64,000 nt of DNA from Planctomyces sp. SH-PL62 (GTDB lineage Bacteria; Planctomycetota; Planctomycetia; Isosphaerales; Isosphaeraceae): positions 1,240,001 through 1,304,000 of the forward strand of contig NZ_CP011273.1 in assembly GCF_001610895.1 (NCBI RefSeq). Reading direction: 5' to 3'. Below are positions 53,065 to 63,410 of the stretch, piece by piece. A model generated the notes under the pieces. The model was not told where the DNA came from. It searched no databases and saw only the letters and a program-made list of their open reading frames with translations. The translations under genes and the position numbers were made by a program. The first letter of the stretch is position 1, and every line of letters begins with the position of its first letter.

Positions 53065-53789
53065 CGTGGGATTCCGTGGGTTCCAGCAGGCCGAAGGGGC
53101 GAACGAGCCGCCCGACGAGGGACGGCGAGACGCCCCGCCGCTCACCCCCGCTCCTGCCTGCGAGGCTACCCCACCGCCAGCCACGTCGCCAGGCCCTACC
53201 CCAGGCGGGATGCGTCGCCCCCGAAGGTTCGACGGATCCCCCGGCCGCCAAGAAGCCAGTCGCTCCTCGAGTCGGCCCCGACTCCTCCTCACCCTTCCCA
53301 ACAACCCCCAACCCTCGACCGCCCCCGATCCCGCCCGCGCTCCCGGAGTTGCGGGTTGCCTGGCTTGGATGCCCGGCAAATTGAACCGGCTCCGCGCCCC
53401 CCTCGCGCCGGCTCCCCGACTTCTCCAGACCATCCTTCTCAGGCGCCTGGCCCGCTCCGACCTCCTGATCTCGTCGGTGATCATGGATCGCATCGCGGTC
53501 GGCTCCAAACCGGTCGTCGATCCGCCCTGAAGTCCTGAAGCATCTCTTCGAGATCTTCGACCGTCTCGAAAACGCTCGTTTTTGAGATCATCCGTCGAGG
53601 GATGGGCGTTCGTCTTCGCGTGGCCCAGTCGCCGGACCTCGGGATTGTTGGGCACGCCGACCATGCCGAATAGGTATCGCATGCGTCGTCCGTATCGACG
53701 GATGAGAGTACGGCTTTCGCAAAGCCAACGGCCGTGTCGAGTAGGCCGGACACAAGCTGGCAGCTAGCCGAGCCCGCGACGTCGGGGTT
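53065..53789. other. Gene-poor intergenic stretch, with palindrome copy 1
   Basis: 725 bp. The first part (53065-53540) is Pro/Arg-coding noise in all frames with no ribosome-binding site. From 53540 the GC falls and a 26-bp palindrome copy (53563-53588) appears. A minus-strand open frame at 53481-53753 (90 codons, containing 'ISKTSVFETVEDLEEMLQD') spans the palindrome but has no start signal. It may be a remnant, but I do not call it a gene. Confidence 0.5.
53563..53588. repeat. Palindrome GTCTCAAAAACG-CT-CGTTTTTGAGAC, copy 1
   Basis: gtctcgaaaacg ct cgtttttgagat, a 26-bp near-palindrome (10 of 12 pairs), located 202 bp downstream of the Imm8-like gene. It is one of three copies bracketing the island. 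Confidence 0.8.
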
Positions 53790-54152
53790 CTAAACGGCGC
53801 TCATACCCTCGTATTCCCAGTCCAATCGGTGCCGCAATTGTTGCACTATCGCTTCCCAATTCGGCCCTGTTACGGACGACACATAGTTACGCAAAACACG
53901 GTCAATACTCTCCGGCTCGAACGATTCGACGATGAATCCCCGAAAGGTTCGCTCCCCCCGAGCCCTCGCGTGCGAAGCCATAGACGGCGTGGACACGTTC
54001 GCCTGGAACATCTCGGAGCCTGGCTCTGCCTCGGGGCCGATGTCCAGCGTGAAGCAGCCGTGTCCATCCTGCGGCTGAGTTCGGTCCGCCGAGACGAACG
54101 CGTCCCAGTCGAGAAAGTCGTTCGGCTGGATTCCTTTCAGTTCAGCTCTCAT
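53790..54152 (-). CDS. Imm8-like immunity protein
   Basis: 120 aa from ATG 54152 (an ATG four codons upstream at 54164 is also possible; neither has a good Shine-Dalgarno). The pattern fits immunity protein 8: 'RAELKGIQPNDFLDWDAF', 'FTLDIGPEAEPGSEMFQA' (IGP...G-E-F), 'NVSTPSMASHA' (TP), 'RGFIVESFEPESIDRVLR', and the ending 'NWEAIVQQLRHRLDWEYEG' (W-E). Family members neutralise polymorphic toxins delivered to rivals. No toxin gene is seen in the window, so it is either an orphan immunity gene or protection against neighbours' toxins. GC and codon use are lower in GC than surrounding genes, suggesting acquisition. Confidence 0.8.
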   Translation of the reverse strand: MRAELKGIQPNDFLDWDAFVSADRTQPQDGHGCFTLDIGPEAEPGSEMFQANVSTPSMASHARARGERTFRGFIVESFEPESIDRVLRNYVSSVTGPNWEAIVQQLRHRLDWEYEGMSAV

Positions 54153-54164
54153 GCCGTATTGCAT

Positions 54165-54529
54165 CCAAGCTCAGCAGGCCGGCCCGCCGAGTGGTATCTC
54201 GATGATACCCGAGGAGTCGGCCCAATGATTGGCTCCCGACCGCCGTGCCAGCGAAGCTCTACCTCAAATGCCACCGCCGCGGTTGGTCGCAACGGTCCGG
54301 GTCGGCCCTGTCCCTACCCCAGCCCCTAGGTCCAAGGATGCGCCCTCGGACTCTGTCTCAAAAACGCTCGTTTTTGAGACGGGGCCAACGGCCTCGCAAG
54401 GGTCGCCAATCGTGCCACATAGGGTGTCGCCCGGAGCAGCCATATGCACATAAGAGAATGGACTTCCGCGGAGGGCACAGGGCATGTCGGGTAGGCTAGT
54501 CGCTAGTTGGCTGGATAAGGTCGGGCGAA
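54165..54529. other. Spacer between the two island genes
   Basis: 365 bp of lower-GC DNA containing palindrome copy 2. No gene with a ribosome-binding site is seen. A minus-strand frame read through here is only the frameshifted extension of the DUF7691-like gene. Confidence 0.55.
54355..54380. repeat. Palindrome copy 2, perfect
   Basis: GTCTCAAAAACG (54355-54366), CT, CGTTTTTGAGAC (54369-54380): a perfect 12-bp stem with a 2-nt centre. It lies between the two island genes, 150 bp downstream of the DUF7691-like gene. Confidence 0.9.
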
Positions 54530-55085
54530 TCAACCATTGGCGACAGTGACGAATGCCTTCCCATGATCCAACGCCCACTTCAACTGGTAGACGAGAGTCT
54601 GTCGCCCTTCTTCGATGCTCGGATCGTCGTGAGATAGATCCACATCGGAGAGCCGCTTGTACTCGTCGGCTACCTGCGGGGGGGGTGAGGAATCGCACAT
54701 AGGGGGTGTCGCCCCAGGCGGGCACGGGCAGCGGCAACTGGCCGTTGAGCAGGGGCGAATCGATCTCCAGGTCTTCCGGGTCGCCAACCTCGTCGAAGTC
54801 GTCTTCCGGGACGGGGATGACCTCTCCGAAGTACTCGGACAGGATATCGATGGCGTAGCCGTAGAGGAAGCGTGACCGCTCGGGGGCTCGGCAGTCTCCG
54901 TCGATGAGGTCGGCCAAGGCTTGCCGTAAGGAATAGCTCGGCGGCTCGTCTTCCTGGAGGTCGAACGACTCGATCGTGCTGGCGGCTGCCTCGACGATCC
55001 TCCCTAGCAAGTCGCCGTCTCGGGAGCCGAACGCGGCCCGCATAAGGTCGAGGTCTACGGCATAGGCAGTACCGTTGATCGCCAT
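54530..55085 (-). pseudogene. DUF7691-like protein, frameshifted in a C8 run
   Basis: ATG 55085 has AGGAGAG at 8 nt. The first ~133 codons read well: 'MAINGTAYAVDLDLMRAAFG', 'LRQALADLIDGDCRAPE', 'RFLYGYAIDILSEYFGEVI', 'DTPYVRFLTPP'. At the C8 run (plus-strand G8, 54678-54685) the correct continuation moves to another frame: 'QVADEYKRLSDVDLSHDDP', 'LVYQLKWALDHGKAFVTVA', ending at 54530. A C7 run would restore one protein of ~184 aa. The N-terminal pattern resembles the DUF7691 family of unknown function, which I place with moderate certainty. It is paired with the Imm8-like gene on the same strand and lies in the same lower-GC island. Confidence 0.7.
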
Positions 55086-55091
55086 AGTCAT

Positions 55092-55867
55092 CTCTCCTAC
55101 CGAGCGGGGATTCTCCGTTTCGCTCGAATATCCTACAAGCCACCAACCACGGATGGAACACGCCCCCGTTGGGTCGTTCGGACGTGGCTTTTGACACTGC
55201 CATCATGGATATACCCCAAGCGGCACGAGGTCGATACCCCCCTCGTGGCGACCGGCTTGACCGTCTCAAAAACGCCCGTTTCTGGGACGCCTGGGAAAGA
55301 GACCGCGAGACCAGGCACGCAGGGCCGAAATCCGTCCCGATAATCGTCCCACAATCAGCGTCTCGAAACCTTGCCAGTCCGGTTGAGTTATGAGACGAAT
55401 CCTCGGTGCCTGCGACGTGGAGCGCCATGCCGATCGGGGGCGCCCGAGTCTCGACCCAGGAATAGAACCTAGGAATAGGCTTTGGTGGCCCTGCACTTTG
55501 GTCGGGTCGGTTTGGACGAGGCAGATGGGGGTTGGACGGTGACTCGGAAAGGAAAGATCGAAGGCTCTCTGTCGGAGGCATCGACCCCCGGAGTCCGGCC
55601 TGGGCATGGCCAGGTCGACGAGGGGCGGGTGGGCTCCCTCGGCGCGCGGGGAAACGGGGGCCGCGTCCGAGCGAAAAGCGTGGCGGGTCGGGCTGAGAGC
55701 GTCGGTGTTCGAACCGGCCGGGGGCTCGAAGTGGGCGTGGGGGTGGGGGTCTTGGCTTGCCCCACGGCACGGATTCAGGCCGCTTGTGGACGTCGGAACG
55801 GCTCGGGTATGATCCCGGTTGGCGGTGGATGGCTGCGTCGCGACCTGAGTCGAGTCGAGGAGGCGTC
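55092..55867. other. Intergenic stretch with palindrome copy 3, no gene seen
   Basis: 776 bp between the divergent DUF7691-like and FHA genes. The first half has the low GC of the island and palindrome copy 3. The second half returns to high GC, with G-rich simple sequence near 55730-55760 (gtgggcgtgggggtggggg). Open frames here have no start signals and read as low complexity. Confidence 0.55.
55263..55288. repeat. Palindrome copy 3, diverged
   Basis: gtctcaaaaacg cc cgtttctgggac, pairing at 10 of 12 positions, about 175 bp upstream of the DUF7691-like gene. The three copies are spaced 792 and 908 bp apart. Confidence 0.75.
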
Positions 55868-56473
55868 ATGGATCCCACGCGCGAGAGTTTCGGGACCCTG
55901 ATCCCCGTCGGGGGAGGGGACCCCATCCCACTGGTCAAGGCGGAGCTGACGGTCGGTCGGCGGCCGGCCTGCGACATCCGGCTGGATTTCGAGAACGTCT
56001 CGGGCAAGCACGCGGTCCTGACGCTGATCAACGGGCTCTGGCACGTCCGGGACATGGCGAGCACCAACGGCACGAGCGTCAACGGCTCGCGGCTGAGCAG
56101 CCCGCATTCGGTCATGCCCGAGGACGAGGTGGGTTTCGCCGGACACCTCTTCACCCTGGACTACGTCCCCAGCGGCCCGGAATCGCTGATCTCCAGCCAC
56201 CAGACGCTGGAGGAGGACGTGCAGGACGAGCGCCGGCGGCACTCGCTGATGGAGCTGGCCGGGCTCGACACGGACGCCAAGGCCCCGCGCGTCAGCCGGC
56301 CCAAGACGGCCCCCGTGGCGATCGAGCGGCTCTCGGTCGACGAGGCCGAGTTCGACGACACCGTCCCCAAGCACTTCAAGCCCAAGCCCGCCGCCAAGGC
56401 CAAGAAGAAGGCCGAGGATGAGGACGACTTCCTCAAGCTGATCGAGGACGAGGTCGTCAAGAAGCCGGAATGA
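55868..56473 (+). CDS. FHA-domain protein
   Basis: 201 aa from ATG 55868 (GAGGAGG upstream). Residues ~10-100 are a forkhead-associated domain with the phosphothreonine-binding residues in order: 'LTVGRRPACDIRLD' (Gly-Arg), 'VSGKHAVL' (Ser..His) and 'ASTNGTSVNG' (Asn-Gly). The C-terminal half is charged and Lys/Glu-rich ('KPKPAAKAKKKAEDEDDFL'). FHA domains bind phosphothreonine proteins made by Ser/Thr kinases, which are abundant in planctomycetes, but no kinase is adjacent. It is cytoplasmic, with no signal or helix. Confidence 0.92.
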   Translation: MDPTRESFGTLIPVGGGDPIPLVKAELTVGRRPACDIRLDFENVSGKHAVLTLINGLWHVRDMASTNGTSVNGSRLSSPHSVMPEDEVGFAGHLFTLDYVPSGPESLISSHQTLEEDVQDERRRHSLMELAGLDTDAKAPRVSRPKTAPVAIERLSVDEAEFDDTVPKHFKPKPAAKAKKKAEDEDDFLKLIEDEVVKKPE

Positions 56474-56658
56474 TCCACATTCCGAGCGGGCCGACGAGAA
56501 AGTTTGGTCGGTCGACCCGGGAACGTCGCTTAACTTCGACATGAGATGAGGCGGCTCCAACATCCCGGGCGTCGAACTTTTTCCGCGTCGGCCGTGCCGG
56601 CGCCTGACGCTCCGGGGTCGGACGAGACGCCTCCCATCTTGAACGGGAGACGAACGCG

Positions 56659-57333
56659 ATGAACACGCTGAGCAAGTCCCTTCTGGCGTTGGGCCTGGCG
56701 GCCCTGATGACGGCTCCCGCCTCGGCCCAGCAGCGGCGCGGCCCCGGCGGCCCCGGCTTCGGTGGCCGCGGCCTGGGCGTTTCCATGCTCCTGTCCAACT
56801 CCGGCGTCCAGGATGAGCTGAAGCTCGACGACGCCCAGAAGTCGAAGGTCCAGGAGGTCGCGGCGGCGGCCCGCTCGAAGTTCGAGGCGGCCCGCAGCGA
56901 GACCGAGGGCCTGCAAGGCCAGGAGCGGATGGCCAAGGTCCGCGAACTCACCAAGGGCGTCGACGCCGAATCCCTCAAGGCGGTCTCCGAGGTCCTCAAG
57001 CCCGAGCAACTCGCCCGCCTGCACGGCATCCACTACCAGGTCGCCGGCGCGTCGGCGTTCCAGGACGAGGCGCTCCAGAAGAAGCTCGACCTGACGAGCG
57101 AGCAGAAGTCGGCCGTCGACGAGATCATCACGGCGTCCAACTCCGAGCTTCGCGGCCTGTTCCAGGGCGGCGGCGGCGACCGCGAGGCGATGATGAGCAA
57201 GATGGCCGAGCACCGCAAGGCGACCCTCGCCAAGGTCGAGGCCAAGCTCACCGCCGAGCAGAAGGCCGAATACGCCAAGCTCCTCGGCGCCCCGTTCGAG
57301 CTCAAGTTCGAAGGTCGCGGCCCCGGCCGCTGA
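56659..57333 (+). CDS. Exported helical protein with LTxEQ motifs
   Basis: 224 aa. Signal peptide 'LLALGLAALMTAPASAQ' is followed by a Gly-rich segment ('RRGPGGPGFGGRGLG'). The remainder is three similar helical stretches ending in Gln/Lys-rich motifs: 'LKLDDAQKSKVQEV', 'LKPEQLARLHGIHYQ', 'LDLTSEQKSAVDEI' and 'LTAEQKAEYAKLL'. The pattern resembles the LTxxQ repeats of periplasmic CpxP/Spy proteins, though homology is uncertain; such proteins act as stress sensors or chaperones. Gene context gives no hint. The C-terminus is short and basic. Confidence 0.82.
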   Translation: MNTLSKSLLALGLAALMTAPASAQQRRGPGGPGFGGRGLGVSMLLSNSGVQDELKLDDAQKSKVQEVAAAARSKFEAARSETEGLQGQERMAKVRELTKGVDAESLKAVSEVLKPEQLARLHGIHYQVAGASAFQDEALQKKLDLTSEQKSAVDEIITASNSELRGLFQGGGGDREAMMSKMAEHRKATLAKVEAKLTAEQKAEYAKLLGAPFELKFEGRGPGR

Positions 57334-57442
57334 TCGACGAGCGAGGTCGAGACCGAGACCGAGCCAGTCCGACGCAAGCCTTCGCGGGCGGGGAGGGTCC
57401 ATCCCGGACCTTCCCCGTCCGCGTCGTCGTTTCGTCGTCGGG

Positions 57443-59284
<1,842 letters not shown>

Positions 59285-59797
59285 GGTCGAGGCCTCCGCG
59301 CGTCGGTCGGTCGGTCGGTCGGACGGTTAAGGCGACGGCCGTGCGGGCCGTCGACCCCCAAGGCTTCTATACTCGGCGAGATCGTCATGTGTCAATGGAT
59401 GGGCCGCGGCCTTCGGGCGGTCCGCGGAAATTCCTCAAGTTCGCCGGGGAAAGTGCGATTGACAGGAAAGTCCGAGCGACCGATACTTTCGCCGACGGAC
59501 CGGGGCGACCGGCCCCTACACCAAAAAGGACCCTCCACCGGATGGCGCCGGGTCCTTGGGAGCCGGGTGGGAACGCTGGCTGATTCTCGCCCGACGATCG
59601 ATCTCTCTCGCCCGATCCGCATTCGGACGCTGTTTCGCAACCTAGGGACGAGCCCACAAGGACGGGGGCCTGGCGCGCAACGCATCGCGACGTTGAAAGC
59701 CCGTCACAACTTGTCGGCCCTTCTGTCTGACATCTGACGACCCGATCGATCGGCGCTCCAGGCGCGTCTCGAATCTTCACCACGGATGGAACCTGCC
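59285..59797. other. Divergent promoter region with TCGG tandem repeat
   Basis: 513 bp between glmS and the epimerase gene. (TCGG)5 lies at 59303-59322, in the glmS leader about 20 bases upstream of its start. Open frames over this gap have no ribosome-binding sites. The rest shows nothing recognisable. Confidence 0.6.
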
Positions 59798-60727
59798 ATG
59801 CGAATCCTCGTCACCGGCGGCGCCGGCTACGTCGGCTCCACGTTGGTCCCGATGCTCCTCGAACAGGGCCATCGGGTCCGGGTCATGGACAACCTTCGGT
59901 TCAGCGGCCAGGGGCTCCTCCCCTGCTGCCAGAACCGCCACTTCGAGCTCCAGCAGGGGGACGTCTGCGACCCGGCCGCGGTCAAGAAGGCCGTCGACGG
60001 CGTCGACGCGATCATCCACCTCGCGGCGATCGTCGGCTATCCCGCCTGCAAGAAGGAGCCCCAGCTCGCCCAGGCGATCAACGTCGAGGGGACGCGCAAC
60101 CTGCTGGAAGCCCGCTCCCAGGACACGCGGTTCCTGTTCGCCTCCACGGGGAGCATCTACGGCTCGATCCCGGACTACATCTGCAACGAAGACACGCCGC
60201 GGTCCCCGATCACGCTCTACGGCGAGACCAAGGCCACGTCCGAGGAGCTGGTGCAGAAGGCCGGCAACGGCCTCTCCTATCGCTTCGCGACGGCCTTCGG
60301 CGTCAGCAACCGCATGCGGCTCGACCTGATGCCGAACGACTTCACGTACCAGGCCGTGAAGAATCGCAACCTCATCGTCTACGAGGGCGGCTTCAAGCGG
60401 ACCTTCGTCCACGTCCGCGACATGGCCCGCTCGTTCATCTTCGCCCTGGAGCGCTGGGACGACGTGAAGGACGACGTCTACAACGTGGGCCACGAGAGCA
60501 TGAACTTCACCAAGGAGGAAGTCGCTCGCAAGGTCCTGGAGCATACGGACTTCTACCTCCACTTCGCCGAGGTCGGCACCGACGCCGACAAGCGCAACTA
60601 CGAGGTCTCCTACGAGAAGATCCGCGCCAAGGGGTTCGAGACGACCATCGACCTCGACCGCGGCATCTCCGAGCTGGTCCGCGCCGCCCAGCTCATCTCG
60701 TTCCAGAACCCGTTCGCGAACGTCTGA
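59798..60727 (+). CDS. NAD-dependent epimerase/dehydratase, extended SDR
   Basis: 309 aa from ATG 59798, where the family start 'MRILVTGGAGYVGSTLVPML' appears; ATG 59786 would add only four residues. The NAD-binding glycines are in 'TGGAGYVG', and the catalytic Tyr/Lys in 'TLYGETKATSEE' after the 'FASTGSIYG' Ser. 'HLAAIVGYPACKKEP' and 'RTFVHVRDMARSFIFALE' are typical of nucleotide-sugar epimerases or dehydratases. The following gene is a glycosyltransferase, so a surface-polysaccharide role is likely. The substrate is not readable. Confidence 0.9.
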   Translation: MRILVTGGAGYVGSTLVPMLLEQGHRVRVMDNLRFSGQGLLPCCQNRHFELQQGDVCDPAAVKKAVDGVDAIIHLAAIVGYPACKKEPQLAQAINVEGTRNLLEARSQDTRFLFASTGSIYGSIPDYICNEDTPRSPITLYGETKATSEELVQKAGNGLSYRFATAFGVSNRMRLDLMPNDFTYQAVKNRNLIVYEGGFKRTFVHVRDMARSFIFALERWDDVKDDVYNVGHESMNFTKEEVARKVLEHTDFYLHFAEVGTDADKRNYEVSYEKIRAKGFETTIDLDRGISELVRAAQLISFQNPFANV

Positions 60728-60885
60728 GCGATCGCGAGTCGTCCGGGGGGGCGCGTCGCGACCCTCCCGGGCCTCCTTCGCCGCCCGACGCGTCAGGCCC
60801 CGCCGACGCGTCTTCGCGGACTCTCTCCCCACACCCTGATTTCCATCCTCCTTGCGGGCCGCGACGGTCCGGGTGAACGACTCCC

Positions 60886-62298
60886 ATGGTGAACCGCAAA
60901 CTCTGGTTTCGCGGCGGCCCCGAGGCGGCGCGGCCGGCGGCGCAGCGCCCGCACGCCTTCGGAATCGCACAGGACGCGACGGCCGACGAACCCGAGCCCG
61001 GACCGGCTCGAGTGCGGCCGGGCAAGCGGATCCTCCTCATCAACCAGTACTACTGGCCCGACCACGCCTCCACGGCGCAGCACCTGACCGACCTGGCCGA
61101 GTCGCTGGCCGACCGCGGCTTCGAGTGCCACGTCCTCTGCGCCCAGAGCCGCTACAAGCCCGGCGACCCGGCGCCCCCCGCCGAGGAAGTCCACAACGGC
61201 GTCCACATCCACCGCGTGCCGGCCACCTCGCTGGGGCGCAAGAGCACGCTGAGCCGGATGACCGACTACCTGAGCTTCTACGCCCGGGCCGTCGTCAAGG
61301 CGTTCCGACTCCCCCGCTTCGACCTCGTCGTCACCCTGACCACGCCGCCGATCATCGGCCTGGTGGGGACGCTCCTCCGTCGCATGAAGGGCTCGACGCA
61401 CGTCTGCTGGAGCATGGACCTCCACCCCGACGCCAGCCTCGCCCTGCGCCGGATGTCGCCCCGCAACCCGATCGTCCGGTCGCTGGCCTGGCTGAGCGAC
61501 GCCGTGCTGCGGCAGGCCGACCGCGTGGTGGTCCTGGGCCCCTACATGGCCGACCGGATCCTGATGAAGAGGGTCCGGCCCGACCGCATCGTCACGATCC
61601 CGGTCTGGAGCCGCAAGGACGAGGTCTACCCGGTCGCCCACGCTTCGAACGGCTTTCGGAAGAGGCTCGGGTTCGGCGACGAGCTGGTCTGCATGTACTC
61701 CGGGAACCTGGGCCTGGCCCACACGTTCGACGAGTTCCTGGAGGCGGCCCGGCGGCTCCGCGACAAGAAGGACGTGGTCTTCCTCTACATCGGCGGCGGA
61801 CCCAGGCTCGCCGAGGTGAAGGCGGCCAAGGAGCGAGACGGGCTCGACAACGTCCGCATCCTGGACTACGTGGCCCGCGAGGAGCTGCACCTGTCGCTGT
61901 CGACGGCCGACGTCCACCTGATCTCGATGCGGCCGGAGATGACCGGGATCGTCGTGCCGGGCAAGCTCTACGGCATCATGGCGGCCGCGCGACCGGCCCT
62001 GTTCGTCGGCCCTCCCCACTGCGAGTCGGCCGACCTGATCCGGCGCTCCGGCGGCGGCTTCGCGGTCCCCTTCGGCGACGCCGACGGCGTCGTCGCGGCC
62101 CTGGAACGGCTCCGCGCCGACCGCAACCTCGCCCGGCAGATGGGCGAGAAAGCCCGCCACGCGTTCATCGCCTCGCACGAGATGGGGCCCTGCTGCTACC
62201 AGTGGTTCGAGCTGGCCCGAGGCCTGGTCACGCCCACCAGGCCGGCCTCGCACGCCGTCGCCGTCCCGTCGAGGGCGGGGGCGATCGAAGTCGGCTGA
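60886..62298 (+). CDS. Glycosyltransferase family 4 (GT-B fold)
   Basis: 470 aa. About 50 extra residues precede the family start 'ILLINQYYWPDHASTAQHL'. The N-terminal Rossmann domain contains 'DLVVTLTTPPIIGLVGTLL', close in pattern to WcaI/colanic-acid-type transferases, and the C-terminal donor-binding domain has 'VCMYSGNLGLAHTFDEFLE', 'VVFLYIGGGPRLAEVKAA' and the E-x7-E-type 'MTGIVVPGKLYGIMAAARP'. It transfers a sugar from a nucleotide donor in exopolysaccharide or O-antigen assembly. It lies 158 bp after the epimerase, on the same strand, probably in one operon. Confidence 0.9.
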   Translation: MVNRKLWFRGGPEAARPAAQRPHAFGIAQDATADEPEPGPARVRPGKRILLINQYYWPDHASTAQHLTDLAESLADRGFECHVLCAQSRYKPGDPAPPAEEVHNGVHIHRVPATSLGRKSTLSRMTDYLSFYARAVVKAFRLPRFDLVVTLTTPPIIGLVGTLLRRMKGSTHVCWSMDLHPDASLALRRMSPRNPIVRSLAWLSDAVLRQADRVVVLGPYMADRILMKRVRPDRIVTIPVWSRKDEVYPVAHASNGFRKRLGFGDELVCMYSGNLGLAHTFDEFLEAARRLRDKKDVVFLYIGGGPRLAEVKAAKERDGLDNVRILDYVAREELHLSLSTADVHLISMRPEMTGIVVPGKLYGIMAAARPALFVGPPHCESADLIRRSGGGFAVPFGDADGVVAALERLRADRNLARQMGEKARHAFIASHEMGPCCYQWFELARGLVTPTRPASHAVAVPSRAGAIEVG

Positions 62299-62384
62299 GC
62301 CCGGACCGGACGAGACGGCCTCCGGGCCTCGTCGAAACGTATCGAAGATCGTCTCCAGCCTCAGTCTCTCGGGAGGAACGCGTC

Positions 62385-63368
62385 GTGGAGCTTCGCAGCC
62401 GCGGAACCAGCCTACTCGCCTTGACCCTGTTCGCCGCGACCGCCGCCGGCCTGTCGGCGCAGACCGCTCCGACCGAGAGCGTCGCCGACATCCAGAACCG
62501 CCACGACCGCGCCCTCGTCCGCGAGCTGGGCGAGTACCTGATCCGCAACCCCAAGGCCGAGGACCGCGACCAGGCCTACGCGGCGCTCTTCAACAAGGCG
62601 ATCGAGCACGACTGGTTCGCCGAGAACCAGGAGGCCGCCGAACGCTACCTGAAGGACGACCCCGAAGGCCCCGTCCGCGCGCTCGCCCAGATCATCGCCG
62701 TCATGGCGAAGGCCCAGGCGAAGCAGTTCCCGGACGCTTTGGCCCGCTATCAGGAGCTGATCCAGGGCCTGAACGCGGCCGAGCAGGAGGAGTTCGCCGT
62801 CAGCTTCTCGGAGACCTTCGCCATCTCGGCCGTCGTGGCCGGCGAGGTCGACGTCGCCGCCCAGGTCTATCAGAGCCTCGCCGCCAAGTTCCCCGAGAGC
62901 GCCGCCGTCCGGCAGAAGGCCGAGACCGAACTGGCCCGACTCGCCCGCGTGGGACGCCCCGCGCCGAACGTGGAGGCCCAGGATCTCGAAGGGAAGACCG
63001 TGCGGCTCGCCGACTTCCGGGGCAAGTTCGTCCTGGTCGACTTCTGGGCGACCTGGTGCACCCCCAACCTCGTCGAATTGCCGCGACTCCAGGAAGCCCA
63101 CCGCAAGTACCACGACGCCGGCTTCGAGATCGTCAGCGTCAGCCTGGACGACACCCGGACGGCCGTCGTCGACTTCGTCAAGGCCCGCAAGATCCCCTGG
63201 GTCCAGCTCCACAACGCCACGGCCGGCGTCGACCTGATCGACGCCTTCGGCGTGAGCTCGATCCCGGCGAGCTACCTCGTCGACCCCCAGGGGAACGTCG
63301 TCCGGCTCGACCTCCGCGGCGGCGCGCTCGACGAGGCGCTGGCGAAGCTGATCAAGACGGGTGGCTGA
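62385..63368 (+). CDS. Exported thioredoxin-fold (TlpA-like) protein lacking the second active-site Cys
   Basis: 327 aa from GTG 62385 (GGAGG about 10 nt upstream); the longer open frame upstream overlaps the glycosyltransferase. Signal peptide 'LLALTLFAATAAGLSAQ'. Residues ~35-180 are helical repeats (TPR-like). The C-terminal ~140 residues are a TlpA/AhpC-TSA domain ('VGRPAPNVEAQDLEGKTVR', 'FRGKFVLVDFWATWC', 'FGVSSIPASYLVDPQGNVV' with cis-Pro). The active site, normally WCxPC, reads 'WCTPN': the resolving Cys is Asn, leaving one thiol. It cannot act as a classic disulfide reductase; a binding or monothiol role is inferred. Confidence 0.87.
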   Translation: MELRSRGTSLLALTLFAATAAGLSAQTAPTESVADIQNRHDRALVRELGEYLIRNPKAEDRDQAYAALFNKAIEHDWFAENQEAAERYLKDDPEGPVRALAQIIAVMAKAQAKQFPDALARYQELIQGLNAAEQEEFAVSFSETFAISAVVAGEVDVAAQVYQSLAAKFPESAAVRQKAETELARLARVGRPAPNVEAQDLEGKTVRLADFRGKFVLVDFWATWCTPNLVELPRLQEAHRKYHDAGFEIVSVSLDDTRTAVVDFVKARKIPWVQLHNATAGVDLIDAFGVSSIPASYLVDPQGNVVRLDLRGGALDEALAKLIKTGG

Positions 63369-63410
63369 GGCCGGCCATCGCGGGAGGATCCAAAACGCCG
63401 GCGGCCGTCC

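Noticed and set aside
53481-53753. 90-residue minus-strand protein near palindrome copy 1
   Set aside because: No start signal and it reads through the palindrome. The end 'VEDLEEMLQDFRADR' looks protein-like, so a decayed gene is possible but not supported.
55133-55354. 73-residue minus-strand protein around palindrome copy 3
   Set aside because: It spans the palindrome and has no ribosome-binding site; the shared 'VFET' string comes from the palindrome itself.
55469-55901. Protein-coding frames in the G-rich stretch before the FHA gene
   Set aside because: Both strands give Pro/Thr or Gly/Arg low complexity with no start signal.
59285-59797. glmS ribozyme upstream of glmS
   Set aside because: No conserved ribozyme core could be recognised, and the leader is taken up by the TCGG repeat.
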